Shown here piece by piece: positions 33,471-45,235 of a stretch of 64,000 nucleotides of DNA. Both the position numbers and the translations under genes were made by a program. How positions within the stretch are numbered: position 1 is the stretch's first letter; every line of letters starts with the position of its first letter. The notes beneath the pieces were generated by a model, which searched no databases, was not told where the DNA came from, and was given only the letters and a program-made list of their open reading frames with translations. Origin of the DNA: Sebastes aleutianus (Eukaryota > Chordata > Actinopteri > Perciformes > Sebastidae); the NCBI GenBank assembly GCA_916700875.1, contig CAKAKS010000001.1, forward strand, positions 14,611,000 to 14,674,999. Reading direction: 5' to 3'.

Positions 33471-33715
33471 CAATGCGACCACGGAGTTGCTGTGCGACGT
33501 TGGCTTGGATGAATGAAAGGAGTTACTCCACGGTGAAAAAACAGTCTCTCTGTTTAGAGAGGGCTCAGCTTAAAGAAGTTACTTCTAAACAAATTGAACA
33601 TAGAGTTTATAAAGTACAATAAGATAAAGAAGAAAGTTGGCAAAAATAAGAAAATGAGCAAGAGGAACTGCAACAAGCTGCATGCACGGTCGGCGCACTA
33701 CATGGCACAAGGCCC
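33471..33715 (-). mobile_element. probable 5' untranslated part of the deleted LINE
   Basis: This lies upstream of the LINE ORF on the minus strand and continues without a visible boundary (TTTGGAGTAACTC-like blocks, TTGCATGCAGCTTGTTGCAG). I infer it is the LINE 5' region. There is no independent proof, and the left boundary is uncertain. Confidence 0.4.
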
Positions 33716-34405
33716 CCCCGTACTTCTTGTCTTGGGTTCAGGCCTGAACACCTTGTTTTCTGCTTCCACTTAATTTAGTTTTCTGCTCAGCTTCACCTGT
33801 TTTCTCTCCTGGCTTCACAGTGATAAAACAGTCTTCCTAATCCAGACCACACAGCTGAGTTACTTTGTGTTATATACACAAAACAAAGCAGTGTTTTATG
33901 ATCATGTGCCATGGGATAATTTATGGTAAGATTATTAGTGTTTTCCTTCAATAGTGATGTATGTTTGATGTTCTTTGTTTGACATGTATTTTTCTTCTCT
34001 TCTCTTCCTGTTTTTTTTTCATGGTGCAATGGATCTGTGATGATGTCACTTCCTCAACCAATAGGGATGGCAGACACTTCCAATCATCCAATCACATTGA
34101 TTTGGTCCTGACTGAACTTCCCGCATAAGCTTCATTTCAAGAACCAAGCCTGTATGTCAACCTCTGTAATCGCACCTATATCCTCTCTTTTATATTCCCC
34201 CTCCCTGCTTGTATTGTATTGTCACTGCTCTCTCAGTCTCTCAGTCGCTCTACTTTTTACTGGTTGTTTGAGATGTCGGTGAATGCGAAGCACATTTTAC
34301 TTTTGCACTTATTGTAAGTAGAGCTGGATGAGAACTTTCTAAATATAAAGTGTAAAAGGAGTCGCTCCCACTGAAAGCAGGAAAATACATGGAGATGGAA
34401 ATAGG

Positions 34406-34406
<1 letters not shown>
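33716..34406. other. unannotated spacer
   Basis: No gene or repeat end recognised. Confidence 0.5.

Positions 34407-34449
<43 letters not shown>
34407..34449. repeat. (GT)21 microsatellite
   Basis: A perfect GT run of about 43 bp. The CVCVCV translation over it is low complexity. Confidence 0.95.
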
Positions 34450-34450
<1 letters not shown>

Positions 34451-35214
34451 TGTGGGGAGAGATAAGGTGACAGGCAGCTCTGAGGTCAGTGTGGCCGTAT
34501 CTCGCAGACAGCCTTGCTTGCCCTGTGGGTGGTTTAACCAGACATCTGCTGAACTCCCATCAGATCCTGCAGGGCTTCACATGTCTGCCACCACTCCCCT
34601 CAGCTGACCCTGGATCAGCAAGCGAGAATTTACATAATGTATGATGGGATAAGAGGTGTAGCTTCTGTGCCAGAGGCTGATATCAGATCAGGTCTTAAAG
34701 GTTTGGAGATAATATTGTCTCAGTCACCAGGGGCATGTCCTTTTAAACGCTGATTGGAGATTGGGGCTCGGGGACTCGCGGCATATCAAACAGATCTGAG
34801 TCTCAGTTAGAGGATTAAAGGTGAGGTGTTGCTTCTGGATCTACACTTTGATATTCAAAACATAGAGTCTCACAGTCATATTTAATCTGTGTTTAAATGT
34901 AAAGTCTTTAAAATTAAACTTTTATTCGTGGATCCTAATAATAACTATGACTATGTAATTTGGTACTATATTATATTGGTACGTGTCCAATGAATTACTT
35001 TCAGTTAACCGCTAACTTAGAGGGTTCAGCAGGCCCGCTGAACATGCAAAAATTAAACATTTTATAAAGGTAAGAATACAATTTAACATATATGGAGGGT
35101 GATATTTCATATAATACATACAGAAAGACTAAATATTTACTTGGGTTGAAATGGACCCTTCTAGAAGCTGCTCAATGTTAAACTCAACACAGCTAGATTA
35201 ACTCAAATAGTAAG
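34450..35214. other. unannotated spacer
   Basis: No gene or repeat end recognised. Confidence 0.5.
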
Positions 35215-35645
35215 TAAGAATAAGTAAGTAAAATGTATTTATATAACGCTTTTCAAAGACATACATCACAAAGTGCTGAACAAGATCATTATACAGATGT
35301 ACAGTAAAGAGCTCATATAAATAGAGGTGACCACACGAGCCACGTGGTTAAGAAATGAACAAATAAAACACAATACATAGCACTTTGTGATATATCTCTG
35401 TGAAAAGCGCCACACAGTACATAATAAATAGCTAAAATGCAAGCCTGGTGCGTACAGGCTACCCAAATGCCTGTCTAAACAGGTGAGTCTCTAACTGACC
35501 TTTAAAAGAATCCACAGAGTCACCGGACCATAAGGGTGCAGGCAGGGCATTTCACAGTTTAGGCGCTAAATACCTGTCTCAGAACAATACTTAAATGTAC
35601 ACTACAATTAAATTATCGTTCTTTGCAGGAAACTTCACAGGAAAT
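35215..35645. mobile_element. interspersed repeat with TATTTATATAACGCTTTTC end
   Basis: AATGTATTTATATAACGCTT, TCACAAAGTGCTGAACAAG and, further on, CACAGAGTCACCGGACCATA with GGCATTTCACAGTTTAGG match a repeat I know from many fish genomes, probably the untranslated end of a retrotransposon. The class is uncertain, and the right boundary may extend to about 35880. Confidence 0.5.
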
Positions 35646-37135
35646 TAAAGTTGTGTTTCGTCTGGAGTGATTTGAAAAGTTTCCCGTAGCTCTTCTAAGC
35701 TTAGGCCGGAAAACACGCTTGAAGGGTCGTTGGTAGCAGATGACCATAGTTAGTATCAGTGTTTTAAAGACTCGGTAATGTCATTCTGGGTAAACATGTG
35801 TATGCGCGACTGAATTTGGTGAAGGGAGTCAAAGGGAGGAATTACAAATGGAGACAATGACCCATTATCACAGCCAGTCCAGAGGAGCACGGGAGAGTCA
35901 AACTGGCACAGAGACACGACTAGAGGACACAACACAGAACTAAACTGTATAAATAGAAGGAGGGGTGAAAGAGAAGCAGATCTGGGTTACAGGATTATAG
36001 TCCCATCAGCCAATGTTGAGCTGCAATTTCTGGATATAATGACCAAATGAATTACAGACATGGACGCAGTGATACTGTATGTGTCCAGGTGTGCTAAGTT
36101 GGTTTTGGTCATGTGTAGTTGCCACATCTGCAAAAAGGTTATAGTAGTTTCATAAAACTGAGCAAACTGAACTAAGTACCACATTTTGTACTGTGTGCCT
36201 GGGGAAATGTATTCAACCCTGAGGCATGTAGAGCTTTGCTTTCAGAATTGCCACTGGGTATGTGTGACCTGGCCAAGCACAAAATACAACATAACACTTG
36301 CTTCCTTTTTTATGTACAGAATACTCTAGCCAACAAAGAACATGTCATGAGAGCTGGATGTTTTGTTCAAGACATTGAATCACTTAATATAAAAGAAATC
36401 AAATGTAGCTTGGTGATTTTACAGGAATTAATCTGTATTAAGCTTTGGTTATGGTTCAGCATAGAGGGTTGCATGGGCATGAGCTGGCATGGAATCGTGG
36501 CGAGGAAACGTTTGGATCTTTTATACTCTGCTGCGGGTTTCTCCTCAAGGCAAACCGATATTCCTCATTTGTGTCACCAGCAGCTCCTCAAAGTTCTCTA
36601 TTTTTTCTCCGCCCATCTGCATCCGCGTAGTTAGAAAATGTTGGATGTGCACGGACAGGAGAAAGGGACGTGTCTGATCGTGAGACGTCACTTTGGCCAT
36701 GCAGACACTCGTGCCCCTCGTGGATGCGTCAAGCATTAATAAGGCATTACTGTTCATTATTAGGAACCTGCCGAAAGACTAAGTCTAAGACATAATCTAC
36801 CTTACAGCTAGTGACCCACCTGGTTAGACATGGAACAAATTTGGTGTCACTGTCTCCCTTGGTAATTTATACCAAGTGATTGTTGAATCAGTGATGTGAA
36901 AATCTATGAAAGTATGATAGTAAAAAGACGGGAGCTTATAGCAAAAGTTGTTTTAATAGTGTTTAGGCGAATGAAATGCTGCAGTGGTTCCGACTTGGCT
37001 CATGTTTAAGGAGAGTCAACCCAGATTTCTATGCCCAACCACAACTGCAGCCGTAATTAGAGAGCAACCGAGTCTAACAATGAAAAGTGACAAAGAAGTA
37101 AGAAAAACAATAGTGAGTGCCTCGGGTCTGTATTA
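35646..37135. other. spacer with an unclassified GC-richer block
   Basis: 36440-36780 is richer in GC and CpG than its surroundings and has overlapping ORFs in four frames. None shows a domain I know. It may be an unrecognised repeat. Confidence 0.35.
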
Positions 37136-37162
37136 GGGGGGGGGGGGGGGGGGGGGGGGGGG
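37136..37162. repeat. run of 27 consecutive G
   Basis: An uninterrupted G27 (C27 on the other strand). It is exceptional in length for vertebrate DNA and prone to length error in sequencing. Confidence 0.85.
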
Positions 37163-37685
37163 CCACATGTACTGTGTTAAATGGAGCGAGATTCACAGCA
37201 AGAACAAATCTCATTTAATTTGAATATGCCGAGCATTTTGTAGCTTGCTCTCTGGGTGTTCTCTACTCATTGTTTACCACTCTGATTTTAATGGCTTGCT
37301 GGTCATATCATAAAAAGACACTCTGAGTAAATACCTGCGACCTCAAGCTAAGTTCCCATCTTCCTGCCTCAAGAAGAAAAAGCAGCGGCGTTTTACATCC
37401 TACAGTCTCATCTCAACAAAACACAGTGATGTGATGTGAAACCTGTTGAGACAAAAGAAATGAAAACTACACATAAACACGCACAGACTGTCAGGGGGTG
37501 TTGGTGGCTGCATGCATGTCATGTCAGTGAAAATGATCTGATCGCTATTAAATATTGATAGCTGTGGAAGAAATGAGAGATATGAATTGGAATTGTTCTC
37601 CAAATTATATACTACTTTCTAGGAAACTTGAGTGGAAATTATTTGTAAATTATCAGGAATTTACGGACCTGTAAAATAATAAGAG
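37163..37685. other. unannotated spacer
   Basis: Nothing recognised. Confidence 0.5.
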
Positions 37686-38765
37686 TGGGAAAAAAAATCG
37701 ATTGACCTATGTACAGTGTTTTTTTTTTTTTTTACGATTTTGAAATACATTTTTTAATGCCAGAATCAATATATTTGCTTCATTTGAGTCTATGCGGAGG
37801 TAGAAGGAAGTTACCGCTTTTATTGTTGTAGTAACGTGACGTCATATCCGTTTTGTATCCATCAACCAAAACAAACTGCAGCCGGCCACAGTGAACCGAA
37901 ACAAAAAAATAGAAAACGCCGGATGGCCCGCGTGGATACCACTCGCACCTTCACGTGTTAAATCCAACGTGGTGAACACTACACATACAGTAAAGTATGG
38001 AAACACTTTGGTTTCACACACTGCCAGGAAAAGCAGAGATAAACATCACGGCTAAAGCTGAATTTTAACTCTGTCATAGACAGGAAACGTTATCGTATTA
38101 CAATAACGTGCGGTCAAGCCAGCTGTCGAATCAGCCGACGCTACAACTGTAGAGCACCAATATACTGACATTTATGTTAAATGCATTCAAACGGCCCCGA
38201 TGGAGCTGACCATGGATGTATAAAGAGAACGGAGCTGACTGGAGAGCTATTGACGGACTTGGCGCAGTTAGCAGAAGTATTCATCTGTGACTACGTCCAG
38301 TATTCAAAATAAGGTGTTCACAAAGGGAACTGTATATACAAAATACATATATGGTAATAAGATTGATTGTATTATATTCACCAAACATTAAGTCCCTTGT
38401 ATATTAAAAAGAAAATACCACTAATTTGTGAGGGAAACGTCTTTAATCTTTGATTTTTGGGTTGCTGGAAAAAATTGAATAAATAATTCCTGACAATGAC
38501 TGATATATTTGACTTCAGGACATCTCTGACTACATGTACTGTATGCTGAAAATTAAACATTTGTACTGTATTAATTTAGATATTTTCCAAAGTAAATGTC
38601 CCTAGAAGTGTATGACTCAACTTTTTCCCATGATCTAGTGTTAAAAAACAAAATTCGCAATAAATCGTAATATGCAATCGCAATTCTTGTAGAATCGCAA
38701 AACATATCAAATCGGCACCCAAGTATTGTGATAGTATTGAATCTGGAGATAGGTGTATCGTTTTC
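37686..38765. mobile_element. 1.1-kb MITE with GGGAAAAAAAATCGAT / CGATTTTCC-like ends
   Basis: The left end GTGGGAAAAAAAATCGATTG with ACCTATG and the right end, inverted GAAAACGATACACCTATCTC, form an imperfect terminal inverted repeat. Internal blocks (GGAGGTAGAAGGAAGTTACC, GTAACGTGACGTCATATCCG, AATCGGCACCCAAGTATTGT) are those of a common percomorph family. No transposase ORF. A right-end fragment lies inverted at 45120. Confidence 0.65.
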
Positions 38766-39134
38766 TGATCTGACGGATGGTTAAAGTTTGATTAGCTTTA
38801 GGCACAAATACGAATCAGATGGTGTTAGGTGTTTGATGTAAGCTTAGACCAAGCTAAAACTGTGAATCAATGGAGCCTGAACTGTGTGGTACCTAAATAG
38901 TACCAAACTGGCTTTCTTTAGCGTAGGTAAACACTGCTCACACAATCCAGAAGTAGATGAATAACTGTGTGTATCCGCCTCCACGCGTTTGCTGTGTCTG
39001 TTGGATCCTGACACTTTTGCTCTCCAGGCAATATGACGAGCAAAGAGTCTGAAGTGAAGATCACAGCAGCCTTCAGGCCAAACGTCGGGGAAGTTAAGTG
39101 ACACTGGGGGGAAGAGACATGAGATACCCAGACG

Positions 39135-39165
<31 letters not shown>

Positions 39166-40344
39166 CGGAGCAGTAGATACAAGCCTAGAAAAAGCCTTGT
39201 GGAGAGACAGATTACTTTAGGAGAGAATAACTTTGAGATAAGAAAGACACTTCATGATGAGAAAAAGGATGTTGGTGAATGAACGCAGTAAGAGAATGAC
39301 AGAAACGGAGGGAAGGCTGGGAACACGGGGAAAAATAGAGCGCTTCACTGAAATGAAATTTATTGTCTTGGCTGGCTTAGCAACAATCCAGGACGCTGTC
39401 ACACCTCTGCAACACTATTTTGTTCCCCACTTTTCTCCAGTCTCCCCCCCCCACCCACCCCCCATCTCAGTTTTTTTATGCTGCTACCAGACCCTCGGGG
39501 ATGGAGCATAAAGAGCAAGAGAGATCCATCAGTGCTCGCTAAAAAGCCTTGCTGGCTCATAAATAAAGGAGGTGGATGAATTAGGAAGTTAAATCACCTT
39601 GGGTTGTTAATGTCACAGCCTACAGACAGACATGAAATACTCCCTGTGCCCCTCACTGTTGGGCTGCTCTGCTCCCTCCCTCAGGCTATACCACCACATC
39701 CCCATGGTGGGGTGGCATAGCAGGGTGTGTGTGTGACGGGCTTGATGAAAGGTGCATGACTCCGTACTTTGTATTTTGAGCATAAATGTATTTGTAATGA
39801 TGATCAGCCTGCTCCCTGCCCTTTATATATTTTATTTGGTTCTTTATGTTGCCATGGTAACAATGGCTCTTATGAGCTTAATTCAACTTATTTTTGTTTT
39901 TGGTGACTCCCGCTGGAAATTGCATCACATGTAGCTGACAAAACCAGATTTCACCAGGAGGTCGCTGTTCTTGAGCTTTTAATATTACATGATCAGCAGG
40001 TCTATTTTGCTCAGTTGTCATGAAATTGTAAATGCTCAAATGTCCATATTTCGGAGCACATTAAGGACTTCTCATCCATGTTGGCTTGAAAGTTAACATC
40101 GAAAGTTCATTCTTGACCTCAGAAACAGTAGTAGAACAAAAAAAAAATCCCACTATAAGGCCCCTTTAGTAGCAGTTCTGATGTTTCAGCGCAGTTACAC
40201 GAAAAGTCGTATGAATGACAAGATAATGTGCAAGGTAACAGCGTGCAATAAGAACACCGTTCTTGCTTTTGGCGTGTCATTTGTACGCCATGTAGTCTGC
40301 ACTGGCTGCAATGTAAACGCATCCGCGTAAATATGCTACGCTCA
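38766..40344. other. spacer with microsatellite
   Basis: Contains a (GT)13 run at 39139-39164 and a short C-rich patch near 39440. No exon recognised. Confidence 0.5.
39139..39164. repeat. (GT)13 microsatellite
   Basis: A perfect GT run of about 26 bp. Confidence 0.9.
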
Positions 40345-40660
40345 GAGGTAGTGACGTAGATAGTAATAAAAAGTGAGATATAACGCTTATGGCGGGCGGG
40401 AGGGGAGGTGGATAGGTCCAACATACACACGACTTTCAACCAGGAGGCCGGTGTTCGAGACAGGTGTTTTGTATTTTTAAGTTCCGTTTGTGAAGTTTAT
40501 GACATGTTTTTTAATGACGTGTTTCATGTACTTATGTTACGTTATTTCCGTACGTATTATACTTAGTTTACGTACATATTTTAAGGCCAGACATGATGTT
40601 TTTCCTAAACCTAAGTGAGTGGGTTTGTTTCCCCCTGCTGTTACTGCACCTTAAAACACA
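40345..40660 (+). mobile_element. degenerate copy of the 25.5-kb MITE
   Basis: GTGACGTAGATAGTAATAAA, GGCGGGCGGGAGGGG, CTTTCAACCAGGAGGCCGGT and TTTTCCTAAACCTAAGTGAG follow the interior of 25517-26042 in order. Neither 31-bp terminus is recognisable. Confidence 0.65.
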
Positions 40661-42341
40661 CGTGTAATATTCACGCCTTGGAGCAGCAAAACGTGACACT
40701 GACACGCTATCCTCTGGTGGACAGGCAGGTTTATTCCACGCTTCGGCGTGATGCTGGGTTGATCACGATTATATTGTATCTTTTCCAGCAGATCAAAGAT
40801 TAAGTTTTTCTTTACTCTATTCATGGACAACGAGTCCTTGAAGTGCTCAGAAAAACTGAGCATGTACAACATCTACAATTCCATGAATATGGAATCAAAA
40901 GTGTGTTTTAAGTGTAATAACACTATACGCTTGCTGTTAAGTCATCATGATGGTTTGTTTTAAGTGTTAAAAAGTTGTCTTCGTGGTTTATTTTCAGTGG
41001 CTGAATAAAGCCAGCTGAAGAGGCCAATAAAAAGCTGAATGTGTGATCAAGCTTGATTTGAACCTGTTGTTGTTTTTGAGAGAGAAGCTCAACCTTCCAG
41101 GGATCCTGGAAAACCAGAGATATCATAAACACATTAAACATCAAACCCACTAAAAATGAATTATCCTTCTTGTTAACCTGGATAAAGCTATGTTAAAGAA
41201 ACAGGGCAACTTTCTCGCCCACCAGAGTCTAGCACTGAGGAAAGTCTGTCTGCCTTCTTATTGATTTGTTCTTGTACTGTAGTTTCTGCCAAAAAACTTC
41301 ACTCCAAACATGATTCATAACTATCCTCTCACTGTGACCACTCTGGCATAAGAATTTGGACAAAACACATTTCATATTGATTCACTGAGGACAGTTTTAT
41401 CATCATTACTGTGGATTCTTCAGTATTTAATGGTTGGTTGACAAAAACACTTACAAAGCCTTGAAACCGACTGTTTCTTTCTCTTCCTACCACAGTGTGA
41501 AGTGATACTTCAGCTTTTGGTGCACAGTAGCGTTTAGTGTAATTAGCGCCTCACATGTGTCAGAAGTGTGAAGAGATGTCAGTATGGAGCGGAGAGATAA
41601 ATGAGCCTACAGCTTGTCATCTGAACCAGATAGAGCCATGGCTAATGCACACAGGAGGATCAAAGCTGGCCCCGTCAGTAACATGGAGCTATTTCCGGGG
41701 CTAACATCATGGTCTGTTAGTGCAATGCTAACATGAAAGCCGTAGCACTGTTGCTATTAACACAGTGTTAATGTGTGGGCAGTAGATTAAAGATCTCCCT
41801 CCGTAGAACAGCATGAGGGCACTTCCAGTAGATTGAATTTATATATAAGCTAACATGGTTAACAGGCTTTAACACAGTGGGCAGAGATTTGTGCAATATT
41901 TCTCGTTACATCCATTTTCTTGACAGTAATATCAAAACCTTAAATGTCTCAGTAGACCCAGTGGATGCCTGAAATCTTGCACTATCTGAATTAATGGATG
42001 TAATAAAACAGCACGGAGGAATCTCCTAAGAAATGTGTTTTTGCTCAAACTTTTCAAAGTGAAACCTCGAAATCTGTGTTTTCCACAGAGTGCAATGAAG
42101 GAATATTTATCAAACTAATATATTTTAGTTCTGGCTGCTGTGCCAGAAAAAAAAAAAAAGAAAAGTTGCCCTCCTCTGCATCCACCAATATTAAATTTGA
42201 TCAAAAGGTTCAGTGGTTCTCCCCATTTGTTTCCCTGCCATGCGCCTGCTTCTCCCTGGTTATTATTCAGCAGATAGATGAGATACAAATTAAATGAATG
42301 CCGGCCACCTCTGGCATTACCTGCAGGCAGTTTGTGTTCAT
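40661..42341. other. unannotated spacer
   Basis: Unique-looking sequence without a coding signature. An A13 run lies near 42149. Confidence 0.5.
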
Positions 42342-42367
42342 GTGTGTGTGTGTGTGTGTGTGTGTGC
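42342..42367. repeat. (GT)13 microsatellite
   Basis: A GT run of about 26 bp. Confidence 0.9.
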
Positions 42368-43519
42368 GTCACATACCAGTGGGGAACCAGTGGGATGAAG
42401 TATCCTGCTGGCTTCTTTTTGAGTGTTGAATGTGTGAGTATCAGTATGAACACATGGACTTTCCGTATTGGAGCTGCAGAGACAGACAGACTACATTAAA
42501 GAAAGAATAACAGCCAGCATTGTGTCTTTCTGCTATTCATTAACTGTAGCTTCTATCTTAATAAATACTGCAGCATAGTGTAAAATGTAAGAGGAAGGGA
42601 GTCACATTGAAGCACAGTACAGTCCAACAGCCTTCCAGCCGTAGGCAGAAACTCTAAAGCTTACATTTTACATTACATTTTTACATTAGTTGCTCTGGGC
42701 TAGAGATTTTGAATTGGAAAACTAAGATTCCTGAGGTCAGTCTGGACTAAAAAGACATACTGTAAGAGTGGAAGCTTAAAACATCTTCCCAGACTCAGGT
42801 TTGCTTCTCTGTGATCACAGATGTCCACGTTGTGCCTGGATGGAAACACACAGGGGAGTGAGTGTGACACGTTGGGGAAGGATGGAGGAAAAGGTCACTC
42901 ATTCAATATTCAAGCCATCTTTTGTCTTTACTGGGTAATGCAGTGTCTTCTCCAAAGCCATAAACTCTAGGGGGCAACTGTGCTGTAGTCATTTCACTCT
43001 AATGGAATAAAGTAAGTTACTATATTTCAGTGACAGAAGCACTGTAGTTCTTCACCTCTTTAACCTCTTTATTGGCATAGTAATGTGTCTTCTTTTGGTT
43101 GTCTTCATACCATAAACATTATAATGTCAGAATAAGAGAGCCGGAATGTAAAGTGTTTCTTCAAGTGCTCCTTGTTACAGTTCTACTTCTGATATAAGTT
43201 ATTTATGTTCTGCTTTTTCACAGTGGGGTTTATAACACTCCAGTTGCAGAATTGAGCATCATAGTGATGCTGAAGCAGAGAAAATCCATTTCTGGCATTC
43301 AATTACATTAATCATAAATGTTATACTTTAAATTATAAACACAAGGTTCTGATTTATTATTAATCTTATTAAAGCTGAAATACAGAATATGCATTGTCGT
43401 TGTGCCCTCTGCATCAGCATGAGAAGATCTACAGATATTTATTTACTATAACTTCCACAATAACATGCACTTCTAAGCTGCTGAGATGTAGGAGAGACCA
43501 CATGCTATTTGATAATTGA
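42368..43519. other. unannotated spacer
   Basis: Nothing recognised beyond a short TTACATTTTACATTACATTT stretch near 42660. Confidence 0.5.
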
Positions 43520-43818
43520 TGTCATGGATGGTCCAACAAACACAAGGCTTTCATCCAGGAGACCGCCGTTCGTGTCCCGTGCGTTACGTTATAATCAGCT
43601 GCTCCTTTGTGTGCTATAATCACAACGTTGGGTGTCATTTTCACTTTACAGACATAGTAGTTTTAAGCCCAACCATGTAGTTCTTTTTTAGACTTTACTA
43701 TAGTGATTACTGACGTGACGCCAAGGATAACTTTAGTGGTTTTGATGCCAAAAGTAAAGGGACGCCAAGGGGCGGGACAAAGCGACGGTATGTGACGAGT
43801 TGAGATGAGAACATGTTG
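43520..43818 (+). mobile_element. right half of a 25.5-kb-type MITE
   Basis: CTTTCATCCAGGAGACCGCC and GTTCGTGTCCCGTG match the core. The right end GACGAGTTGAGATGAGAACA and TGTTG corresponds to the 31-bp terminus with a few changes. The left terminus is absent. Confidence 0.7.
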
Positions 43819-45119
43819 GTTCAACTGTTTATTGCCATAAATGCTTCTATGCTTGACAAACAGTATATTTTGTCCTTTTCTTTTTATAACAGTACAACAG
43901 AAGTTGTGTCACTTAATCCCTATGAAGTGAAACTGCACAAAAAAACCTGCATTTGATCCACGGTCCATGTTGTTACTATTTTAGAACAAGTGCACTTCAA
44001 AGTGTGACAAATGGTATAGTCATGAGTGCTGATCTCTGAAGCAGGAGCTTATGTTGTGCACTTAAAGCAACATTATACCTGAGCAAAAAGGGAACAAAAA
44101 CAAGGAATTTAGAACAACAGCTTTTTTTTTTCACAGTATATTTTGTGTCCCCTACTGTCCGGGATACTTCTAGAGGTAATAAGGTAATATTTACTGGTTT
44201 AATTAACACAACATAATACTTTTTAATGACTACTTTTTTAATATGTAGCGCTTTTCCACAAGTGGCCTCAGCTTGTCTCCTTTGGTTTGTAACTGGCTAA
44301 ACTGTGTATGGACGGGGAGGTACGTTCCCACTGTGATAACCAGTGTGGTGGTCATTGATCACCTCAGCATGCTTGAATATAATTGGCACCGTTGCCAAGA
44401 ATCATTTACTCCTCAGGGGAGTTGGAGGCTTTTACACTGAAGGTCCTGTGATATTATACATAAAGAAATAAATATGTAACCGTATAGTATATCTGGATCA
44501 AATTAAGTATTTAATTAGTTCATATAAAGCAGCTGTCTTGACTTCCAGCAGTCAAAACAGTCCCTGCAGAGCTGACACTGCAAAAATCACTTCAGGCAAG
44601 TGTTGAGAAAACTTCATTAAACAGTGTCACACAGCTCCATTATTTATTTTCAGCTCTATTGACTGTAATTGGTCACAATGAATCAGCAGTGGCATCCTGT
44701 AGCCTGGAGGCAGAGTGGCCTCACACTCACTCTCCCGCGCCTTCATCAACACCAGAGCAACAGTCGACACTCGGAGTCTCGCTGTGACTCTTACAGGTGA
44801 ATTTCAGAGACTATACTCGACTGGTCAAGCTTTGGCATCTGTCCGCTGGCCCTCAGGCAGCATGTCCGTCTGCAGCTCATTAGCATTTCACTACTGCAGG
44901 ATGCACTGCAGAGCGACATGATTATACAGATTAAGGATAGAGACAGAGAGGCTGATGTCTACTGAATGTGGTTACAGCTGTATGTCGTGTTCTGGTTGCA
45001 CCACGGCTCCGTCACATCTTCACGGTTTAAATGTCCAGTTGGAGCATCTTCAAGCAGCTGTCGACCACATTATACCGTCCGATACAGTATTGTTTAGAAC
45101 TGTTTTGCCCACTTTCCCA
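43819..45119. other. unannotated spacer
   Basis: 44700-44910 is somewhat GC-richer with a 68-codon ORF and a CTTACAG|GTGAAT junction-like sequence. I see no domain and no matching acceptor, so no exon is called. Confidence 0.4.
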
Positions 45120-45235
45120 CTTTCAATATTATCATGACACTTGGGTGCCGATTCGATATGTATTGCGATTCTACAAGTATTGCGATTCAATATTACAATT
45201 TATTGCGATTTCTGTTAAATTACATTACAAAAGTA
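45120..45235 (-). mobile_element. right-end fragment of the 37.7-kb MITE
   Basis: Inverted relative to 38640-38720: ACACTTGGGTGCCGATTCGA, TTGCGATTCTACAAGTATTG, CAATTTATTGCGATTTCTG. Only this end is present. Confidence 0.65.

Noticed and set aside
34389..34607. Valine/cysteine-repeat protein
   Set aside because: It is a translation of the (GT)21 microsatellite.
44715..44921. Exon ending at CTTACAG|GTGAAT
   Set aside because: No acceptor with a polypyrimidine tract in phase upstream and no recognisable protein. The motif alone is too weak.
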